A stretch of DNA of 64,000 bases, taken from contig NZ_JAIMIC010000001.1 in the NCBI RefSeq assembly GCF_019966545.1, forward strand, positions 186,001-250,000, read 5' to 3'. This stretch comes from Heliomarina baculiformis (GTDB lineage: Bacteria; Pseudomonadota; Alphaproteobacteria; Rhodobacterales; Rhodobacteraceae). Shown piece after piece: positions 60,133 to 64,000 of this stretch. The translations under genes were made by a program, and so were the position numbers. The notes under the pieces are model-generated. The model made no database searches. It saw nothing but the letters and a program-made list of their open reading frames with translations, and was not told where the DNA came from. The stretch's first letter is position 1; the number at the start of each line of letters is the position of its first letter.

Positions 60133-61629
60133 ATGAACACGATCACCAGTTTCGACGCGACCGAATCCAAGGCCGAGCCGCAGGATGCAATGCCGCATTC
60201 CGTCGAAGCCGAGCAGCAGTTGCTTGGGGCGATCCTGAACAACAACGACATTTATGACCGGGTCGCCTCGGTCATCACGGCGGATCATTTCTATGACCCG
60301 GTCCATGCCCGCATCTACGAGGTCGCCTCGGCGCGGATCGCCAAGAACCAGCTTGCCTCTCCGGTGACGCTCAAGGCCTTTCTGGAAGATGACGAGGGGC
60401 TCAAGGAACTGGGCGGCTCGGCCTATCTCGCGCGGCTGGCGGGGACCGCGATCAGTGCCTTTGCCGTGCGCGACTATGCGCAGATGATCTATGATTTCGC
60501 GATCCGGCGCGAGCTGATCGGACTGGGCCACAACATCGCCGACAAGGCGGGCCGCGTGGATGTGGCCAGCGAACCGCGCGAGCAGATCGTCGAGGCGGAA
60601 CAGCATCTCTACAAGCTGTCGGAACAGGGCAAGGCGGAAAGCGGTTTCCAGAGTTTCCTGAAGGCGGTGACCGAGGCGGTGAACGTCGCCAATGCCGCCT
60701 ATCAGCGCGATGGCGGGCTGGCCGGGATTTCGACCGGTCTGACCGATCTCGACAATAAACTGGGCGGGTTACACAAGTCCGACCTTCTGATCCTTGCCGG
60801 GCGTCCCTCGATGGGGAAAACCTCGCTTGCCACGAACATCGCCTTCAACGTCGCCAAGGCCTACAAGAAGGGCCGCCTGCCCGACGGCACCGAGGGCGCG
60901 GTGCAGGGCGGCGTCGTCGGGTTCTATTCGCTGGAAATGAGCGCCGAGCAGCTGGCCGGCCGTATCCTCGCCGAAGCCTCGGAGATTTCCTCGCACAAGA
61001 TTCGTCAGGGTGACATGACCGAGGGCGAGTTCCGCCGTTTCGTCGAAGCGGCAAAGGCGCTGGAAGCCTGCCCGCTCTATATCGACGACACGCCTGCCCT
61101 GCCGATTTCTCAGCTGGCCGCACGGGCGCGGCGTCTGAAACGGACGCAAGGGCTCGACGTGCTGATCATCGACTATCTTCAGCTTGTGCGCGGCACCGGC
61201 CGGTCGGACAACCGGGTGAACGAGATCAGCGAAATCACGATGGGCATGAAAGCCATCGCGAAAGAGCTGAACATCCCCGTCATCGCGCTGTCGCAGCTGT
61301 CGCGTCAGGTCGAATCCCGCGATGACAAACGCCCGCAGCTTTCCGACCTTCGTGAATCGGGCTCGATCGAACAGGACGCCGACGTGGTGATGTTCGTGTA
61401 CCGGGGCGAATACTATAAAGAACGCGAAAAGCCCGGCGAAGAGAATGTCGAGGCGATGGCGCAGTGGATCGAAGAGATGGAACGCCTGCACGGCAAGGCC
61501 GAAGTTGTCATCGGCAAGCAGCGCCACGGGCCCATCGGCACGGTCGAACTGAGCTTTGAAGCGCAGTTCACCCGCTTTGGCAATCTTGTGAAACCCTGGC
61601 AACAGGGTGGCGGCGAGGCCGAATTCTGA
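60133..61629 (+). CDS. dnaB: Replicative DNA helicase
   Basis: This 498-residue hexameric helicase unwinds DNA at the replication fork. The N-terminal domain (about 15-120) starts AMPHSVEAEQQLLGAILNNN. The RecA-like C-terminal domain has Walker A GRPSMGKTSLA near 220, the H2 region FYSLEMSAEQLAGR, and Walker B VLIIDYLQL. DnaB-typical LSQLSRQVESRDDKRPQLSDLRESGSIEQDAD follows. No intein is present. GAGGCGA lies just before the ATG. The 220-bp gap upstream is AT-rich and contains two TTGACC boxes (59977, 59985) with TATAAG at 60004, but the spacing is poor. Confidence 0.97.
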   Translation: MNTITSFDATESKAEPQDAMPHSVEAEQQLLGAILNNNDIYDRVASVITADHFYDPVHARIYEVASARIAKNQLASPVTLKAFLEDDEGLKELGGSAYLARLAGTAISAFAVRDYAQMIYDFAIRRELIGLGHNIADKAGRVDVASEPREQIVEAEQHLYKLSEQGKAESGFQSFLKAVTEAVNVANAAYQRDGGLAGISTGLTDLDNKLGGLHKSDLLILAGRPSMGKTSLATNIAFNVAKAYKKGRLPDGTEGAVQGGVVGFYSLEMSAEQLAGRILAEASEISSHKIRQGDMTEGEFRRFVEAAKALEACPLYIDDTPALPISQLAARARRLKRTQGLDVLIIDYLQLVRGTGRSDNRVNEISEITMGMKAIAKELNIPVIALSQLSRQVESRDDKRPQLSDLRESGSIEQDADVVMFVYRGEYYKEREKPGEENVEAMAQWIEEMERLHGKAEVVIGKQRHGPIGTVELSFEAQFTRFGNLVKPWQQGGGEAEF

Positions 61630-61724
61630 GCGTAAATCGTGCATACACGCCGAGGTTGAGCGGAATCCCCCAACCCACAGGAATTTGACTGGACAGCACT
61701 GACCGGGCTGGGCGCAAATGAAAC

Positions 61725-62525
61725 ATGCTGCGCGTGCTCGCCCCTTTCCTGTTCTGTCTCTTGACCGCCACCGGGCTGGCTGCGCAGAACGAGAATCTGG
61801 AAGTCGATGTCGAGCTGTTTCTCGCCGTCGACGTCTCCCGCTCGATGTCGCCCTTCGAACTCGAAATCCAGCGCCGTGGCTATGCGGCCGCCCTTGGCAG
61901 CGATGAGGTCAAGGACGCAATCGGCGGCGGGATGATCGGACGGATTGCCCTGACCTACGTTGAATGGGCCGGGCAAGGTTCGCAGACCGTGATCATTCCC
62001 TGGACGCTGATCGACACCAACGAGCAGGCGGACGAGGTCGCCGAAAAGCTGACCGTCATCTTCAATTACGGAATGCGCCGCACCTCTATCTCGGGAGCTT
62101 TGGACTATGCGGTCGAAGCCTTTGAATTGAACGAATTCTCGGGTCTGCGCCGGGTGATCGACATTTCCGGCGACGGGCCGAACAACCACGGTCTGCCTGT
62201 GCTGGGCGCGCGCGACGCGGCGCTGGCCAAAGGGATCGTCATCAACGGTCTGCCACTGATGACGCGGGACGAATTCTCCTCACGCTGGGGCATTCCCGAT
62301 CTCGACGCGTACTACCGCGAATGCGTGATCGGCGGGCCGGGCTCTTTCGTCGTGCCGGTGCTGAGCTGGGACCAGTTCGCCGAGGCCGTGCAGCGCAAGC
62401 TGGTGCTGGAAATCGCCGGAAACGATGTGCCGGCGCAGCCCCGGATCATCCCGGCGAGCGGCTATGACTGCCTCGTGGGCGAAAAGCTCTGGCAGCGCAA
62501 TCAGCGGGACTTTTCCTTGCCTTAA
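61725..62525 (+). CDS. DUF1194 protein with VWA-like fold, exported
   Basis: This 266-residue protein has a Sec signal peptide ([18 protein letters not shown], cleavage near residue 20). It has a VWA-type metal-site motif DVSRSMS near 36-42 and a matching [11 protein letters not shown] near 146-156. DUF1194 proteins are common in alphaproteobacteria and have no known function. A periplasmic metal-dependent binding role is likely. It lies between dnaB and alr on the same strand with short gaps, but no functional tie to either is evident. Confidence 0.85.
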   Translation: MLRVLAPFLFCLLTATGLAAQNENLEVDVELFLAVDVSRSMSPFELEIQRRGYAAALGSDEVKDAIGGGMIGRIALTYVEWAGQGSQTVIIPWTLIDTNEQADEVAEKLTVIFNYGMRRTSISGALDYAVEAFELNEFSGLRRVIDISGDGPNNHGLPVLGARDAALAKGIVINGLPLMTRDEFSSRWGIPDLDAYYRECVIGGPGSFVVPVLSWDQFAEAVQRKLVLEIAGNDVPAQPRIIPASGYDCLVGEKLWQRNQRDFSLP

Positions 62526-62593
62526 GCAAACTGTCGCTGCCTCAACAGGTGTTTGTGCTTGACGCCCCCGCCCCCCGTGTCAAGAACGGCCCC

Positions 62594-63628
62594 ATGAGCA
62601 CTGGACATCTTACGATCGATCTGGCCGCACTGGCCAGAAACTGGCAAACCCTCGACTCCAAAAGCCGCAGCGAAACCGGCGCTGTGGTCAAGGCCGATGG
62701 CTATGGGCTTGGCGCGGGACGCGTCGCGCGGGCACTCGCCGAGGCGGGCGCACGTCGCTTTTTCGTGGCCGCCGCCGAAGAAGGCGCGGTGGTGCGGGCC
62801 GCGCTTGGGTCCGGGCCGATGATTGGCGTGTTTTCCGGCCATATGGAAGGCGACACGGCGCTGATCCGCGATCATGACCTGACGCCGATGCTGAACTCGG
62901 TCGATCAGATGCTGCGTCATGTCGAGGCGCTGCCTGGCCATCCCTTTGGCATCCAGCTTGACACGGGCATGAACCGGCTGGGCATGGAAGCCTCGGAATG
63001 GGCGGCGCTGCGCGAGATCGCCCTGTCGCAGAACCCGGTGCTGATCATGTCGCACCTTGCCTGCGCGGATGAGCCGGGCCATGCGATGAACGAGCGCCAG
63101 CTTGACACCTTTCTCGACATGACCAGCGGGCTGCGCGTGCCGCGCTCGCTTTCGGCGACCGGTGGCATCCTGCTGGGACCCGCCTATCATTTCGACCTGA
63201 CCCGTCCCGGTGTCGGTCTTTACGGTGGCCAGCCCTTTGCCGAGGCCGAACATGTGGTGACCCTCGACCTGCCCGTTATCCAGGTGCGCGACGTGGACCC
63301 GGATGAAACCGTCGGCTATGGCAATACATGGACGGCGAAACAGGCCACCCGTGTGGCGACGATTGCCGCGGGCTATGCGGATGGGCTGTTCCGGGTGATG
63401 GGCAACAGCGCCATCGTTTATTCCGGCGCCACCCCCTGCCCCGTGGTCGGACGCGTTTCGATGGATCTTATCACCGTCGATGTCTCCGCGCTTGAGGGCG
63501 ACCCGGACTACCTCACCATCCTCGGCCCGCATCAGGGTGTCGACGATCTGGCAGCCGCAGCCGGGACGATCGGCTACGAGGTGCTGACCAACCTTGGCGG
63601 GCGCTACAGCCGGAGCTTCGTGAAATGA
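62594..63628 (+). CDS. alr: Alanine racemase
   Basis: This 344-residue PLP enzyme makes D-alanine for peptidoglycan. The PLP lysine is in [14 protein letters not shown] near 34-47. The catalytic Tyr is in VGYGNTW near 240, and the phosphate and substrate region [12 protein letters not shown] lies near 290-300. [10 protein letters not shown] (62594) is the best start. It is slightly shorter than the 355-360 residues of typical Alr. Its stop overlaps the mlaE start by ATGA. Confidence 0.95.
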   Translation: MSTGHLTIDLAALARNWQTLDSKSRSETGAVVKADGYGLGAGRVARALAEAGARRFFVAAAEEGAVVRAALGSGPMIGVFSGHMEGDTALIRDHDLTPMLNSVDQMLRHVEALPGHPFGIQLDTGMNRLGMEASEWAALREIALSQNPVLIMSHLACADEPGHAMNERQLDTFLDMTSGLRVPRSLSATGGILLGPAYHFDLTRPGVGLYGGQPFAEAEHVVTLDLPVIQVRDVDPDETVGYGNTWTAKQATRVATIAAGYADGLFRVMGNSAIVYSGATPCPVVGRVSMDLITVDVSALEGDPDYLTILGPHQGVDDLAAAAGTIGYEVLTNLGGRYSRSFVK

Positions 63629-64000
63629 GCGCCTTGCTGCACCCATTGGCCTTTATCGGGGCGCTCGTCCTTGGGATTTGCGGGACCATCGGCAAGGTCG
63701 CCATCTTCATGGCGCGCAGTTTCAGCCATATCCTGCGCCCACCCTTTTACCCAAAGGAACTGGGCGTGGCGCTGCTGAACATCGGCTGGCTGTCGCTGCC
63801 TGTGGTGGGCCTGACGGCGATTTTTACCGGCGGCGCGCTGGCTCTGCAGATCTATTCGGGCGGCTCGCGCTTCAGCGCCGAGGCAGTGGTTCCGCAGATC
63901 GTCGCCATCGGCATGGTGCGCGAACTCGGCCCCGTTCTGGTCGGGCTGATGATTGCCGCGCGTGTGACCTCCTCTATCGCGGCGGAAATCGCGACGATGA
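63625..64000 (+). CDS. mlaE: MlaE-family lipid transport permease (3' end outside window)
   Basis: The first 125 codons of the gene are visible. The product starts [25 protein letters not shown] and includes [17 protein letters not shown] and [29 protein letters not shown], which are hallmarks of the MlaE permease of ABC systems that move phospholipids between outer and inner membranes. The ATGA overlap with alr indicates one transcript. The ATPase MlaF and binding protein MlaD would be expected just past the window edge. Confidence 0.92.
   Translation, partial: MSALLHPLAFIGALVLGICGTIGKVAIFMARSFSHILRPPFYPKELGVALLNIGWLSLPVVGLTAIFTGGALALQIYSGGSRFSAEAVVPQIVAIGMVRELGPVLVGLMIAARVTSSIAAEIATM

Overview
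The window is high-GC DNA (about 60-65% by eye) with short intergenic gaps, frequent ATGA/TGATG stop-start overlaps and gene content typical of marine Rhodobacteraceae (Roseobacter-group Alphaproteobacteria). Pointers are a form II coxSLM cluster with coxD, coxE and xdhC, a TRAP transporter with a DctB/DctD pair, a pcaIJ pair under an IclR regulator, a DUF2849/DUF934 sulfate-assimilation operon, a GcvA-like LysR protein, a full-length CtrA-type site and an infC gene with no normal start codon. Two tRNA genes (Asn-GTT and Val-CAC) are present. No transposase, integrase, prophage or CRISPR array was seen.

Layout. 1-1.5 kb: the end of a metallo-hydrolase, tRNA-Asn and a small exported protein in lower-GC DNA. 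1.8-4.1 kb: IclR regulator divergent from pcaIJ. 4.1-8.0 kb: a Pot-type ABC importer on the minus strand. 8.2-11.1 kb: a TIM-barrel isomerase and a membrane desaturase facing a LysR gene. 11.2-16.7 kb: tRNA-Val, lon, an Old Yellow Enzyme and tgt. 16.8-21.4 kb: an MscS-type channel, an SPFH/NfeD pair and a four-repeat DUF1217 protein. 21.7-24.6 kb: Fe-S assembly genes, a TfoX-N protein, a 2-oxoglutarate oxygenase and tpiA. 24.6-31.1 kb: TRAP transporter dctPQM with dctBD. 31.2-33.3 kb: a P450, glyoxalase I and an Lrp regulator. 33.4-38.9 kb: the siroheme and sulfite-reduction operon. 39-40.5 kb: a membrane protein and infC. 40.5-50.6 kb: the molybdenum hydroxylase cluster, interrupted by an OmpA-family gene. 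50.8-56.2 kb: three related glycosyltransferases and an unplaced protein. 56.2-64 kb: pyrC, an RTX-like protein, pyrE, dnaB, a DUF1194 protein, alr and the start of mlaE.

Genes that work together. PcaI and PcaJ activate 3-oxoadipate, the last stage of aromatic catabolism. CysG makes siroheme for CysI; CysH supplies sulfite from activated sulfate; Fpr is a likely reductant source because no CysJ flavoprotein is present. CoxS, CoxL and CoxM form a molybdenum hydroxylase; XdhC, the MoCF-domain protein, CoxD and CoxE are its probable maturation factors. DctB and DctD are the probable regulators of DctPQM.

The least expected signals are these. (1) Two near-identical arrays of TGTAC motifs with an exact 11-bp period lie 25 kb apart, upstream of sufT and of xdhC, in the same orientation relative to the gene. 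(2) The DctD-type regulator has lost the GAFTGA loop and the Walker A lysine, yet its likely target promoter carries two phased palindromes and a sigma-54-like element. (3) infC appears to start at AUA. (4) A terminator-like hairpin with a U tract sits in the pyrE leader. (5) Three glycosyltransferase paralogues stand in tandem, one fused to an unrecognised 350-residue domain.
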